Below, piece by piece: positions 42,950 through 53,466 of a stretch of 64,000 nucleotides of DNA (within the stretch, counting starts at the first letter, position 1; each line of letters starts with the position of its first letter). Below the pieces are notes generated by a model that saw only the letters and a program-made list of their open reading frames with translations, made no database searches and was not told the DNA's origin. This DNA is from Eurosta solidaginis. Its lineage: Eukaryota > Arthropoda > Insecta > Diptera > Tephritidae. Where the stretch lies: contig NC_090322.1 of assembly GCF_040869045.1 (NCBI RefSeq), positions 168,406,672 through 168,470,671 of the forward strand, written 5' to 3'. Position numbers and translations under genes: made by a program.

Positions 42950-43745
42950 ATGTATATTAATAAGTTATGGAAAACGTATCGATTTACTATCGAAAAGATA
43001 CCGATTAGTCATCGAAGAAATAACAATTTTAAGCCGAAAAGTTATCGATTTACTATTGAAAACCTATCGCCATATTATCGAAAATGTATCTATTTTCGAT
43101 GGAAGAGTTATCGATTTGCTTTCGAAAAAATATCTAATTGTAATGAAAAAGTTATCGATATCGCACGTTTCATTGTAAACTGATCCAACTCAAAATTTCT
43201 ATTATTTAGATTTTATGACAGACCAAGGTAACCAACTGACGAGATTATGCTGACATTTATAGAATACTCAAAAATACCTAAATAACGGACTTATCATATT
43301 TTTGTTTTGGAACTTTATGAAGAAATAAAACTTTGTTTGCGTTTTCCCAAAGTAATAAATTTTGGATTACATCTACAGTACATTTTTTCCTTTATCATCG
43401 AAAATTTATCGATTTGGTGTCAAAAAATTAGCCATTTGTTTTCAAAAGTTATACATTTGTTATCGTGGTATTATCCATTTGTGTTCATGAGCTGAGTGTA
43501 TATTTGATTCTGGTAAAGTTACCAAAAAATTGTCGCTTCTTTATCAAAGAGTTATCGATTCACACTAAGCTAACTAACTTATAGAAAAGGTATCGTTTGC
43601 TATCGTTTTATTTTCGAAAAAATATCGATTAGTTTTCAAAAAATATCGACTCGTTGTCAAAAAACATCGATTTGTTATCGAAAAAGTATCAATTTGCTAT
43701 GGAAAGTTGTAGTTTTTATCGCAGTGTTATCGATTTGTGTTACTT
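42950..43745. repeat. CGATAA-rich dispersed repeat, copy B
   Basis: Many variants of GTTATCGATTTGCTATCGAAAA occur in two clusters, 42975-43180 and 43385-43745, with an exact TATCGATA at 43153-43160. The orientation is mostly inverted relative to 15540-15900. Confidence 0.72.
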
Positions 43746-43856
43746 TGATTGTGCGTATATTTGTTTCTGTTTAAAAACATCAGTTTTCTAGACTTAAAGC
43801 GGCATTTTTGTACTTCGAACTGCACGAGACCTTACGTTGCGAGGTACTTTCGTTTT

Positions 43857-44150
43857 TTTAAACGGTTTTATTTAGCTTGACTTGACAGGGTGGACTTCCC
43901 GATAAGCTACAAGCTTGAAACTTGGAATGTAGTTCAGAAGCCGATCACAATACAGTAATAAGAAAAGAACTCCGATAGGTGGCGCATGGATCGAAACATT
44001 TCAAAAAATCGTATTTGTGGTCCGATGTGGTTCATATTTGGAACACATAATGCATACATGAATAGAAAGCGACGTATGAAAAAAATGCCGCTAGGTGGCA
44101 CAAGGATCGAGATATTAAAAAAATCATATTTGTAGTCCGTACTCAGTAAA
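43857..44150 (+). mobile_element. Unclassified repeat 'D', partial copy B
   Basis: Starts TTTAAACGGTTTTATTTAGC and CTTGACTTGACAGG, then one and a half tandem units (GGATCGA...CGTATTTGTGGTCCG, CATATTTGGAACACA, GCCGCTAGGTGGC). The palindrome and coding-like frame are missing. Confidence 0.8.
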
Positions 44151-44331
44151 AATTGTACTAAAAGTCTTGTATTAATATTCCCATCTCAGCTCTAAATAAT
44201 GTATCCTTTTTATATTTTTTCAATGGTAAACTCACAATGCCTGCCTGATTTAGATCAACATGGGTGATTCAAATGTTTTCGGGAACCCCAGTATTCCATC
44301 CTTTCTTCGCTATACAAAAAAACGGTGATGG

Positions 44332-44340
44332 TGAACTTCT
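44332..44340. repeat. Left TSD of CAA retroposon copy 8
   Basis: TGAACTTCT is repeated at 44696-44704. Confidence 0.82.
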
Positions 44341-44695
44341 GTTGTTGTTGTTGTAGCGATAAGGACACTCCCCGAAGGCCTTGGGGAGTGTTATCGATGT
44401 TGATGGTCCTTTGCCGGATGCAGATCCTGTACGTTCCGTTACCAAGCCCGACCATCTCGAGAACAATTTGTTATGACCACATGCGACCTTCTAGGCCATC
44501 CCGCCCTCCCACCACCTACATTCAGGAGGAGTTCGGGGTCGCCAGAGCCTCGGCTATTAATGAAACAGGATTCGCCACGGGTTGAGAAGCTATATATTGC
44601 ACTGGCAACCCATTGAATCTATTTGGTATTTTAGACGCCCCTTACGACAGGCATACATACCGCGGGTATATTCTAGCCCCCTAACCCGCTGGGGA
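44341..44695 (-). mobile_element. CAA-tailed short retroposon, copy 8
   Basis: This 355-bp copy has the full 5' end (CCCCAGCGGGTTAGGGGG, minus strand from about 44694), a perfect 3' stem (CTCCCC...GGGGAG, 44367-44387) and a (CAA)n tail. The flanks TGAACTTCT (44332-44340) and TGAACTTCT (44696-44704) are a 9-bp TSD. It is the best preserved copy. Confidence 0.92.
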
Positions 44696-44704
44696 TGAAC
44701 TTCT

Positions 44705-45256
44705 AGGTTGCTTAAGCTTGAGCAAAAGTCACTGCATTCCTTTTGGTCAATTTTATATAACTACGTCAACGCTTAATTTTTTACATCCATTTTAGAGTAT
44801 ATAATAAAAACCAAGTATTACTTTGCTTCGCTAACTCGTTATATTATGAATGTATACAAATAAAGTATATGTATATACATGTGTACATACTTATATATGT
44901 ACATACGAAGCAAATTCTTTAAACAAAGCCTCGCAATAAATCAAAAATTATTGTTGTCCGTCTAGATGAAAATATTAAGTACAATGAGCTCACCAGCCAT
45001 GAAGTCAAAGTACAAAAATGTGTTAAAATACGAAGTTGTTGTAATAAATTATTCATGCTTGTGGCTGCGCTTAACATGAATTGACCATAATTGCAAGCCT
45101 CCAAGGCTCTGCTCTAAAGCTGAATTTTAACGATGCTTTTAAATAAGGACTAAAAAATATCTGAATTGGTACACAAATGCATGCACGTATACAGTGGCGG
45201 GTGCAAAAATAGCACCAAACTATAAAATGATGTAGGTTCTGTTTTTTTCTGCACTC
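44705..45256. other. Unassigned spacer
   Basis: Fly intergenic-type sequence with TATATGTACATAC text. No gene. Confidence 0.45.
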
Positions 45257-45474
45257 TTGCTTCAACTTGAGAGACCTGGAAAACAAGTGGGAAAATCGGG
45301 GTCGGAAGGCGTGCGAGTTAAGTTCTTTATAGAAATAGGAAAGAGAATGAAAGGAGTGGAAGAAGAAAATATAGAGAAAGTGAGAGATTGGAAGAGATAT
45401 TTAGAAGGAGATGGCGATAAAGCCAAAGGAAGAAAAGTTTGGCGGAGAAGAAAAAAAGGAGCCAAGGGAATATC
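45257..45474. repeat. Purine-rich block
   Basis: Nearly all purine on the plus strand for about 200 bases (GGAAAGAGAATGAAAGGAGT and similar). The Lys/Glu/Arg-rich open frame on it is probably a by-product of composition. Confidence 0.6.
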
Positions 45475-45797
45475 AAATAAATAAATGCAACACGCGATAA
45501 CCTCCGAAGAGATTTAAGAACAAGCTTCTCTTCCAAGTTGCGTAGTGCTCCTTTTAATATTTCGTACAAATTGGCGGGACGGGACTTACATGTTTTTTGC
45601 CGACTCCGAACGGCATCTGCAAGGCAGCTGAATTTTCATTGATAAGCTTTTCATGATAAGAATACACTCGGAATATTTGCCTAATCACTGCCGGCCCGGC
45701 TTAGAAAAACTATAATTGAAACAAACTCTTTCTAAATTTTCGATGTATAGGGCTTGAGCCCAGGATCTTTGGTAGGTGGAGCATACTATCACCACAT
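45475..45797 (-). mobile_element. tRNA-derived SINE, near full length
   Basis: On the minus strand the copy starts with a worn head (TGTGGTGATAGTATGCTCC) and B box GGGCTCAAGCCC. It continues through CTCGGAGTCGGC-type body text and ends GGTTATCGCG...ATTTATTTA. It directly abuts the Jockey-like fragment at 45798. Confidence 0.85.
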
Positions 45798-46130
45798 GCC
45801 AAGAAGAGGAACGCATACTTCCCAGGGAAGCGCGAGTCACTCTAGTTCAACTTCGTTCTGGATACTGTAACAGGTTAAACTCTTACCTATCCATAATCAA
45901 CCCCGACATACAAAATGTATGCTCCGCTTGCAATGTGTCCCCACATGACACCAACCATCTCTTTAATTGTTATGTGGAACCAACGCCTCTAACACCCCTT
46001 TCATTATGGTCCACCCCTGTTGAAACAGCAAGTTTCCTTGAACTCCCGTTAGAGGATATTGATGACAATTTGTGATCGGTCGCAACTATTAGGTGGGGCG
46101 AAGCACTGCTACAACAACAACAACTACACC
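45798..46130 (+). mobile_element. Jockey-like LINE 3' end, second copy
   Basis: The C-terminal ORF2 text EEERILPREARVTLVQLRSG, ACNVSPHDTNHLFNC and LPLEDIDDNL ends in TGA at 46073-46075. A short 3' UTR and ACAACAACAACAAC follow. It is very close to 2325-2650, so both derive from one recently active family. The 5' junction with the SINE at 45797 is abrupt. Confidence 0.88.
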
Positions 46131-46239
46131 AAGGTGGCTGCGTGGGTACTAACTACTCGTGAAGTTCGAACAAAGGTTTTGAAGTTAAACAACAACAGAG
46201 GTAGCATTACCAGAAGAAAATAGCTTCTTGGTCAGCTTT

Positions 46240-46605
46240 TTATCCGTAACAACCCATAAGTTATTCTTTTATTATCGAAAGCAAGTTATTGTTATCAAGT
46301 TATCGATTTGCTATCGGCTTTTTATCGCCGAGTCGTCGGCCACATATTGGTTTCTTTCATCCAAGTTATATCTGTATCTGACTCATAAAAAATCGATTCG
46401 GCGAAAACAAGTTGGTAGCACTCCGATTACTACTCGATAACTTTCTAAAATCATGGATACTTGTTTGATAATATACCGATTGTTTACGATAAATAATCTA
46501 AATTTGTCGTTACCTTTTAGAAATCGATAACGGTTGATTACTTTTGTTCTCGACATTAAACTTATAACATTTTGATAATAAATCGATAAGTTTTTACCTA
46601 GTCAA
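46240..46605. repeat. CGATAA-rich dispersed repeat, copy C
   Basis: Shares GCCGAGTCGTCG, TTGGTTTCTT, AAGTTGGTA and repeated TCGATAA motifs with copy A at 15540-15900 in the same orientation. Confidence 0.7.
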
Positions 46606-47260
46606 AGAGACTTCGACACAGTGGCGGATCGTGAGCTTGGCTGTGGGAGGAAAATGGTATCAAAAAGTTTTATAAATTTTGTTCTATTTTTACTAAAGCG
46701 GTATTTATGTATAAATTGCCATGTATCGTGAAATGCCAAAATTTTGTGCCTACTGGTAAATTTTTCTTGAATGTTTGCTTTTAATCTGCGTACAGCGCTT
46801 AATAATACCAAAATGTAAGCTTTCGATTTCAAAGTATTTTCGAAAGTATGTATGTATTCTGTTTTTAAATACTTTTTATATTTTTGTATGTTCTGGGGCC
46901 ACCAGAAATATTATATCATAACATCTTGTTATTGTTGTTACACAATATTACCAATATACATATACATTTAACGCATATGTCTCGGATACATTTTCACGAA
47001 CGCTATGAACGTTTAAAGTTTCCATTTTCAATCTAATCAGAAAAGACCGTAAGAATTAATTGCTACAAACCAATCAGACACAGGAATAAGGGGGTCCATA
47101 ACGCTGTGATAATAAAAATACTCATTCTATTACACTGTTCAGCGCTTCGATACCGTATATTCAAAAATATTTTCCACTGGAGATACATACATATGGATTA
47201 GTATATCGCATGTTGTACATTCTAGAAGAAACATACATAAGCTCTGCATTACCAGCAATT
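46606..47260. other. Unassigned spacer
   Basis: No gene or clear repeat. Confidence 0.4.
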
Positions 47261-47837
47261 GCCAATGTTACGTATGGGTCATTATTTTACAAATCGTACG
47301 GATTTGTAGAATAAAAAATTTTCACTTTTTTAAAGGACACCAAATTTATTTGTTGGAATTTTTTCGCATTTTAAGTAAACACATATATCAGTATTCCTCA
47401 AAAAATTTTTTTTAGAGATCTGCATGTGCTCAGATTCGATGGGTAAGAAAACTTGTCCATATTCAAAATGCTATATCTTTGGTTCCACTCGTCGTATCTT
47501 ATTCATTTTTGTTTTATTTTGAAGGTAATAATATTTACTTTATAACTGCATTAAAAATATTTAATTATAAAAAATCAAAATTATGAATAAAAAATGAATT
47601 TTTTAAATAATTATTACATACTGTTTTCCCCCACGAATATTTTCGAAAAAATATATATATGTAATATACGATAAACTGTTATCTAAAAAACCCTTTTTAT
47701 TTTAAGTTGGATAATTTTGTGGTTCAAAAGATATTAACTCATTTCTGACCTGACCTCGAGCAACTTGCTTACATTTACTTGCAGCAGGTACGTGCTACAA
47801 TTGTATACAGCCAACGCCTGCCTGGGTATGCATGCAC
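47261..47837 (+). repeat. Dispersed repeat 'X', copy 1 (left part)
   Basis: It matches the reverse complement of 62690-63255 over most of its length (GGGTCATTATTTTACAAATC, AGATCTGCATGTGCTCAGAT, GACCTGA...CTCGAGCAAC, GCAGGTACGTGCTACAATTG). It is interrupted at 47838 by hAT 2 and resumes at 50466 with GCATGGTCAACTTAACTAC. Its nature is unknown; no coding is seen. Confidence 0.85.
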
Positions 47838-47974
47838 CAGGGGCGTAGCTAGAAAATTGCCTTGGGGGGTCCAAAAAAATTTTTTTTTCAGTTAAATAAA
47901 TAAAAAAAAAAATGTTGTCTTTAGCTTTAACATTAAAGTACGTGTATTTAGAATATGATATGAAAAAGGTTACA

Positions 47975-48235
47975 TTAAAAACTCAAGCGCATGCGTCGGC
48001 TTTTCTTTGCCATTTCATCTAAAACTTCATCAACGGTAACAATTTGATCACGGTGGATGCTTAGTGATGCACAGCCATTCACTCGATTTTCACTCATCGT
48101 GTTTCTCAAATAGTTTTTAATCAGCCTAAGAGTTGAAAAAGATCTCTCGTTCCTTGCCGTTGTTACTGGAAGCGTACACAAGATTTTCAACAACATGTGA
48201 ACATTAGGAAAAGTCACAGAATCGAATTCCTGTAA
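47975..48235 (-). pseudogene. hAT 2 transposase C-terminal dimerisation domain
   Basis: The frame reads TFPNVHMLLKILCTLPVTTA, NERSFSTLRLIKNYLRNTMS and NGCASLSIHRDQIVTVDEVL, the canonical hAT dimer block (TLPVTxAxxERSFSxLRxIK). Upstream coding is replaced by repeat 'D'. The rest of the gene is not recognisable, so the element is internally deleted. Confidence 0.92.
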
Positions 48236-48619
48236 TATTAATAAAAAATCGCTGCTAGGTGGCGCAAGGATCGAGATATTCGCAAACTTCGAATTTGTGG
48301 TCCGATTTGGCTCATATTTGGAACACATAATACATGCAAGAATAGAAATCGCCCTGTGAAAAAAATCGCCGCTAGGTGGCGCATGGATCGAGATATTCAC
48401 AAAAATCGAATTTGTGGTCCGATTGGTTCATATTTGGAACACATAATACATGCAAGAATAGAAATCGACCTGTGAAAAAAATCGCCGCTAGGTGGACAAG
48501 GATCGAGATATTCACAAAAATCGTATTTGTGGTCCGATTTGATTTGGTCCATATTTGGAACATATAATACATACATGAATAGAAAGCGACCTATGATGCC
48601 CGATTTGGCTCATATTTGG

Positions 48620-48835
48620 AACAAATATTGCATACAGTCCAGTAGAAGTGACATCAAAATATTTTGGAGTTGGAGGAGGGACAAGCATACGTGGCGCAGT
48701 CGAGTAAAGTCTTTGGAAGGATTATGTATTGAGGACTTAGATTGTAACAAATTGTCAGGAAAGAGTCCTTGTAATAATGAGTCACTAAATGAACTAAATA
48801 GAATGAGAAATAATAGGCAATTAAATAAAGACTAA
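48620..48835 (+). pseudogene. Coding-like frame of repeat 'D'
   Basis: The text RVKSLEGLCIEDLDCNKLSG and then NNESLNELNRMRNNRQLNKD ends at TAA. The same frame exists at 20500-20632 with few changes. Conservation between two copies, a stop and then an A-rich end suggest the 3' end of a once-translated gene. I do not recognise the protein. Confidence 0.5.
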
Positions 48836-48864
48836 AAACTTGAAAATAAAATGATTAAAAAAAA

Positions 48865-49260
48865 AATTTTTAAGTTAAACGGTTTTATTGAAAACAATAC
48901 TTACATGAAGTAATAATAATACGAAATAATTAGGTAGGTCCTAGGTACTAGTCATCACACTCCTCATTAATCTATGGCGTAGATCAGACAATTAAATAAA
49001 AGCGTTGGACGCGTCATATTTCTATTGATAGTCATAAGTAAAACCAACTGAACCTTAATCAGGTTATGCTACGCCTAACATTTTTAGAAATTTCATGCAC
49101 CCAACGCTTTTATTTAATTGTCTGATCAACGCCATAGATTGATAAAGAATGTGATGACTAGTACCTAGGGCCTACCTAATTATTTTCTAGCTTTTCGGAT
49201 TATTATTACTTCATGTAAGTATTGTTTTCAATAAAATCATTTAACTTAAAAAAAAAATTT
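48865..49260. repeat. Palindrome of repeat 'D', copy C
   Basis: Arms beginning TTAAGTTAAACGGTTTTATT (48868) and ending AATAAAATCATTTAACTTAA (about 49240) are inverted copies over about 150 bp each, as at 20669-21050. Confidence 0.88.
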
Positions 49261-49301
49261 TTTATTATTTTATTTCATTTCATTTTCATCAAATAATTTG
49301 A

Positions 49302-49633
49302 CCGTGGTGTGATGGTAGCGTGCTCGGCCTACCACACCGTATGCCCTGGGTTCAAACCCCGGGAAAGCAACATCAAAATTTTTGAAATAAGGTTTTTCAA
49401 TTACAAGAACATTTTTCTAAGCGGGGTCGCCCCTCGGCAGTGTTTGGCAAGCGCTCCGGGTGTATTTCTGCCATGAAAAGCCTTGCAGATGCTTTTCGGA
49501 GTCGGCATAAAACATGTAGGTCCCGTCCGGCCAATTTGTAGGGAAAATCAAGAGGAGCACGACGCAAATTGGAAGAGAACCTCGGCCTTAGATCTCTTCG
49601 GAGGTTATCGCGCCTTACATTTATTTTTATTTT
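49302..49633 (+). mobile_element. tRNA-derived SINE, full length, with TSD
   Basis: The head CCGTGGTGTGATGGTAGCG and B box GGGTTCAAACCCC lead into the body (GGGGTCGCCCCTCGGCAG, GGTCCCGTCCGGCC, AGAGGAGCACGACGC) and the end GGTTATCGCGCCTTACATTT plus a T/A-rich tail. TAATTTGA at 49294-49301 and 49634-49641 is the TSD. This is the reference copy for the other SINE fragments. It is inside hAT 2. Confidence 0.92.
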
Positions 49634-50465
49634 TAATTTGAATTTTACATTCTTGAAATGTGTTTTTGACATGAAAAAAATGTAGATATTACATTATAAT
49701 AATGTGTTTTCCACATGGAAAATAATGTCAAATTTGCATTATATTTCAAAATAGGAAATGTATACTTCGAAAAAATGCTGTAAATTTAGTATTATTTAAA
49801 TGTGGAGAATAAAATCAAAGCACGAGAATTAGTATCGTTTAGTTCGGCAAACAAACAGAACCGTAAGCAATGTTTATATGTAGCTTGTGGCCGTGACGTA
49901 AGGGCAGAAGAATCATGCAAATATTCAGACGCCTTTTCATTCCGATGAATGTAATCGCGGTTGAGGCAAACGAGCAAACGCCTGAATTGATTATATTCAC
50001 GCATTCAATAATTTGGTTGATTTTAAATCAATGTTGATTATGTTCGATTAAGCAAGTTGGATCATTGAACACGATCATGTTGCCGAATGTAATCGAACGT
50101 TTTTGTGTTCAATTTTTGCTGTTCTCTGATATGTATATAGATGGTCGTTAGGCAAATTTACAAGGAAACTTCTTTATGAAATTATAGTAAAAGTTAACAT
50201 GTACATCTGTATATTTAATAAATTGCAGAATTATTATGAAACAGAATACGATTAAAATATAAGCGTTCACTTCGTACATACATATGCTTGCATATTAAAA
50301 ATATAATACCACCAACAAAGTAAATACGTAGCAGAATTATAAAGACATTTATTAACATAGACATAAAAACATCAAATATTTGAATTGTAACGACCAAAAA
50401 AATTAAATGATCTTGGGGCAAGGGGGGAAGCTTCAACACCCAAAACCCCCGTCGCTACGCCCCTG

Positions 50466-50520
50466 GCATGCATGGTCAACTTAACTACCACATACATACA
50501 TATGTACATGTACCTGTAAA
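50466..50520 (+). repeat. Dispersed repeat 'X', copy 1 (right part)
   Basis: GCATGGTCAACTTAACTAC and the microsatellite after it continue repeat 'X' across the hAT 2 insertion. They match the reverse complement of 62660-62690. Confidence 0.85.
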
Positions 50521-50749
50521 CAAATCGACTAATCACTTAGCAGGTAGCTAGTTCTACGAAATCATTATTTATATCATAATTAGTATAAGCAGGTGTAAGA
50601 TTGTAAATAGAAAACAATTAAATTTTGTTTCAATGTAGAAACATCGTTCATTTCCTTAATTCAGAAAGTTCTTCTTTTATTATGCGAGTTGTAAATAAAT
50701 ATTATTAGGAAAATGTCGAGTGTAATATGGTTTAATCCATTTGATTTGT
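50521..50749. other. Unassigned spacer
   Basis: Short stretch between repeat 'X' and the Penelope-like element. Nothing recognised. Confidence 0.35.
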
Positions 50750-51239
50750 CTCCGCACCAAAACACCAAAAACTACGGGACTCTGAGAAAAGTAAAAAAAA
50801 GAGTGATCAGCAGCTCACACTGAAACGAGCTACACAATGGAATGACCAACAAAAAGGAAAGTTTGAAAGATTACGAAGCGCGCGAAATAAGCAAATACTA
50901 GGCAACAACAGTAACAACAAGCAGTGGTTGGTAAATAAAACAAACACAGATTTTCCACCTGAAGTTGAAGCATTGCTTGAAAAGGTCCAAAGTTCGCTCT
51001 ACCAATATCAACAAATACATTCCCCCTTTTCAAATGCATGCTGATGGGGAAGAATTGGTAAGGAGCATAAAAAACAAAGAAAACTAGGAATCTGCGAGAA
51101 TCAAATTATCATTTTTAATTAAAGACACTTTGACGAAAAACAGAGCCAGCACAACGGACGTAGCCATTAATGACACAGTGAACAAACACGCGAATTTTTG
51201 AACAAATATAAAAATATTATGATTGTGAATGCAGACAAA

Positions 51240-52250
51240 GGTAATGTGACGGTAGCAATTAAGCGACTATAAGTCAAAAATGCTAAGTTTGCTGGAAGAT
51301 TTGTCGAATCGAAGACTACGCCAGGATCCGTCGTTAAAGTTACAAACGAAAAATAATCAGTTGGTAGATAAATTGCATAAATTAGGTCTTATAACGGACA
51401 ACGAAAAACTCAAAATGTCTACACACACAGCTCCCCCGTATATATGGATTACCAAAGGTCCATAAAGAGAATATGCCCTTAAGACCAATCTGTCCTATGC
51501 TAAATGCTCCGTGCTATAATTTATGTAAATACCTGACTAATATTTTAAAAAATCTGACGAAAAAACCTAAGTTTAATGTAAAAAGTGCAATAGAATTCAA
51601 AGACAAGGTCAACCACTCCTACATTTATGATGATGGACGCCTCGTATCGTTTGATGTCGTGTCACTATTCCCAAGTATACCAACAGACCTGGCTATACAA
51701 ACTATACTGACAAAGTGGAAAGACATAAAGGAACACACGGATATTCCAAAACACCTTTTTATGGAAATTGTGAAGTTTCGCATATCGGAAAATAGATATT
51801 TCAAGTATGAAGAAATAATTTATGCCTTTGACTTAAAGGACTTCCGATGGGATCCCCAGCATCACCGATTGTTGCTGAAATCATCATGGAAGAGATTTTG
51901 GAAACAGTGACAAACGCGATACTACTTAGCAAATACGTATATGATGTGTTTGCCATAGTTAAGGAGGACGAACTGGAGCAAACGTTGGAGGTGCTAAACT
52001 CATTCCACAGGGACATAAAGTTTTCGATGGGGCTGGAGTCGGCTGGTAGACTGCCGTTTCTAGACACATTAGTATGTAAAATAGACAATAAAATTAAACT
52101 TGACTGGTAGCAAAAGCCTACATCATCTGGACGAATAATAAATTTTAAATCAAAACACCCAAGAAGTATGATTATAAATACGGTGAAAAACTTCATTAGA
52201 CGAGTATTAGATACGGTTGACACAGTTTTTCACTCAGAGAATAAAAAACC
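51240..52250 (+). pseudogene. Penelope reverse transcriptase
   Basis: Open pieces show LKLQTKNNQLVDKLHKLGLI, RPICPMLNAPCYNLCKYLTN, GRLVSFDVVSLFPSIPTDLA (motif A Asp), MGSPASPIVAEIIMEEILE (motif B) and KYVYDVFAIVKEDELE, where motif C reads YVYDVF in place of the usual YVDDVF, losing one Asp. LPFLDTLVCKIDNK then marks motif D/E. Frames shift at about 51465 and 51840, and a stop follows KIKLDW. PLE RTs are related to telomerase. Confidence 0.9.
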
Positions 52251-52479
52251 TAAAACACACATACTAGAGATAATGACTTCCCTCCTAACGCAATACAGAG
52301 GTTAATAAAGGAATACCCGAAAGATAAATGCCTGAAGAACAGAGAGAGCACGGCTACAAAATATAGATCTGTAGTATATATACCAGGTTTTTGAGAAAGA
52401 CACAAACCATCGTAAACAACAAACATATTTTTTAATAACATGAAAAGCAAAATAACAAAATCAGACAAACATAATGTAA

Positions 52480-52840
52480 TAATAAGATTACATGTGCGGG
52501 AAATGAAAATAATAACTGTGGAATAGAATATGTGTGTACAACAAAGAACAAATTAAAAACAAGAATAGCAGGACACAGATATGATATTAAATGTAGATCA
52601 TCTGGCAATATTCAAAAAACAGCACTTGCGGCCCACTATACAGAGAACTGACACCAGCCAGATTTTAAAGCGGTGAGCATACTTGAGCAGGAGACAAATT
52701 ATAGCAAAATGTTTACGTTAGAAATGCTACACATAGCAAATACACGACCAAGCAAGAGACTCAACTACAAAACGGACACAGAAAATTGCTAACATATTTA
52801 TAGACACTTACTTGACTCACGAAAAAAAAAATTAGTTTCG
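52480..52840 (+). pseudogene. GIY-YIG endonuclease domain of the PLE
   Basis: Text NCGIEYVCTTKNKLKTRIAG, then HRYDIK, TALAAHYTEN and ILEQETNYSKMFTLEMLHIA corresponds to the middle of the PLE GIY-YIG nuclease: the YVG block, the Arg of TRIAGHR, the His and the Glu. A TGA interrupts after TEN. The first G-I-Y strand lies upstream and is mutated. Confidence 0.82.
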
Positions 52841-52931
52841 TGTATCGGACAAGATAATTAATGTAAGTATGTATGAAAAATTGTATATCAATTGTATTCA
52901 GTTTTATATGTAAATATTTGTTTGTTATTGT

Positions 52932-52990
52932 TATAGCCCCTGAAGACGATCTCAGCAGGAGATGGAAATATATTGGGAAATATTTAAAAA
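52932..52990 (+). ncRNA. Hammerhead ribozyme-like core at PLE 3' region
   Basis: CTGAAGA (52940-52946) fits the invariant CUGANGA box. A stem GATCTC/GAGATG with loop AGCAG follows (52948-52964), then GAAA (52965-52968), the second invariant box. PLEs are known to carry hammerheads in their terminal regions. The last pair of the stem is mismatched and I could not place stems I and III or the NUH cleavage site with confidence, so activity is doubtful. Confidence 0.5.
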
Positions 52991-53040
52991 AGTGTTTTAT
53001 TACATTGGACCTTGAGCCGGCAAAAATCACAGTTTGATAA

Positions 53041-53378
53041 AATCAAAGTAAAAAGGTCGCCACAGTCATATTTTAAGTATAAAAAACCACTTATAGACGC
53101 TGGATATTCCTGCAACAAAAAAAGCGATGGAACAACGAATTTCCAAGAAATGCCTACTTAAGCTGTCTTAAATCAACCAAGATAATGATGTTTGTATATA
53201 CTTGCACATACAATAATTAAATATAAAAATTTAGAAACAATATATCTATTTATGGAACTCATATGTAAGATATTGGCAGCTGCCCTCATGTACACATATG
53301 GTTATCCATATTTTAACTTCAATATTATTAAATTCGTCAGATATTAGGTACTTATCATACATTTATTCGTTTTTCCAG
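53041..53378. other. Unassigned spacer
   Basis: Possible intron sequence upstream of the exon-like segment at 53379, ending in a pyrimidine-rich ATTCGTTTTTCCAG. Confidence 0.35.
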
Positions 53379-53466
53379 ATGAAAGAAGCAGATGATATTA
53401 ATTTCAGCGAAGTACTCACTGAAACTGATACCGACGTGAATTACGCTCCGGAATGTTCTACATATG
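53379..53466 (+). other. Possible host exon cut by the gypsy LTR
   Basis: After a good splice acceptor (TTTTTCCAG to 53378) the frame reads MKEADDINFSEVLTETDTDV then an NYAPE-containing end, with coding-like base use, until the LTR begins at 53467. The frame runs on into the LTR to a stop at 53502-53504. I do not recognise the protein and it may be chance. Confidence 0.3.

Larger units (their letters stand above)
48238..49265 (+). mobile_element. Unclassified repeat 'D', copy C
   Basis: Carries three to four 117-bp units (GGATCGAGATATTC at 48268, 48385 and 48500), the coding-like frame and the palindrome (48865-49260), all in the same order as copy A. It lacks the AAACGG...GACAGG left end. 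It sits within the C-terminal coding region of hAT 2, close to the same protein position as copy A in hAT 1. Confidence 0.82.
47838..50465 (-). mobile_element. hAT transposon 2, interrupted and deleted
   Basis: Inverted ends CAGGGGCGTAGC (47838) and GCTACGCCCCTG (to 50465) are flanked by GCATGCAC (47830-47837) and GCATGCAT (50466-50473), an 8-bp TSD with one mismatch. The minus-strand transposase is reduced to its C-terminal domain. Repeat 'D' (48238-49265) and a SINE (49302-49633) are nested inside. The paralogous repeat at 62.7 kb lacks the element. Confidence 0.9.
50750..53040 (+). mobile_element. Penelope-like retroelement (PLE), degraded
   Basis: Plus-strand text in order gives an N-terminal segment (LKDYEARNKQILGNN, FPPEVEALLEK), RT and a GIY-YIG endonuclease, the architecture unique to Penelope-like elements. 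It closes with a 3' region CCTGAAGACGATCTCAGCAG...ACATTGGACCTTGAGCC, which carries a hammerhead-like core. Many stops and frameshifts are present. The borders are approximate; no terminal repeats were found. Confidence 0.9.

Noticed and set aside
45257..45484. Lys/Glu/Arg-rich plus frame
   Set aside because: Explained by a purine-only tract; no conserved pattern.
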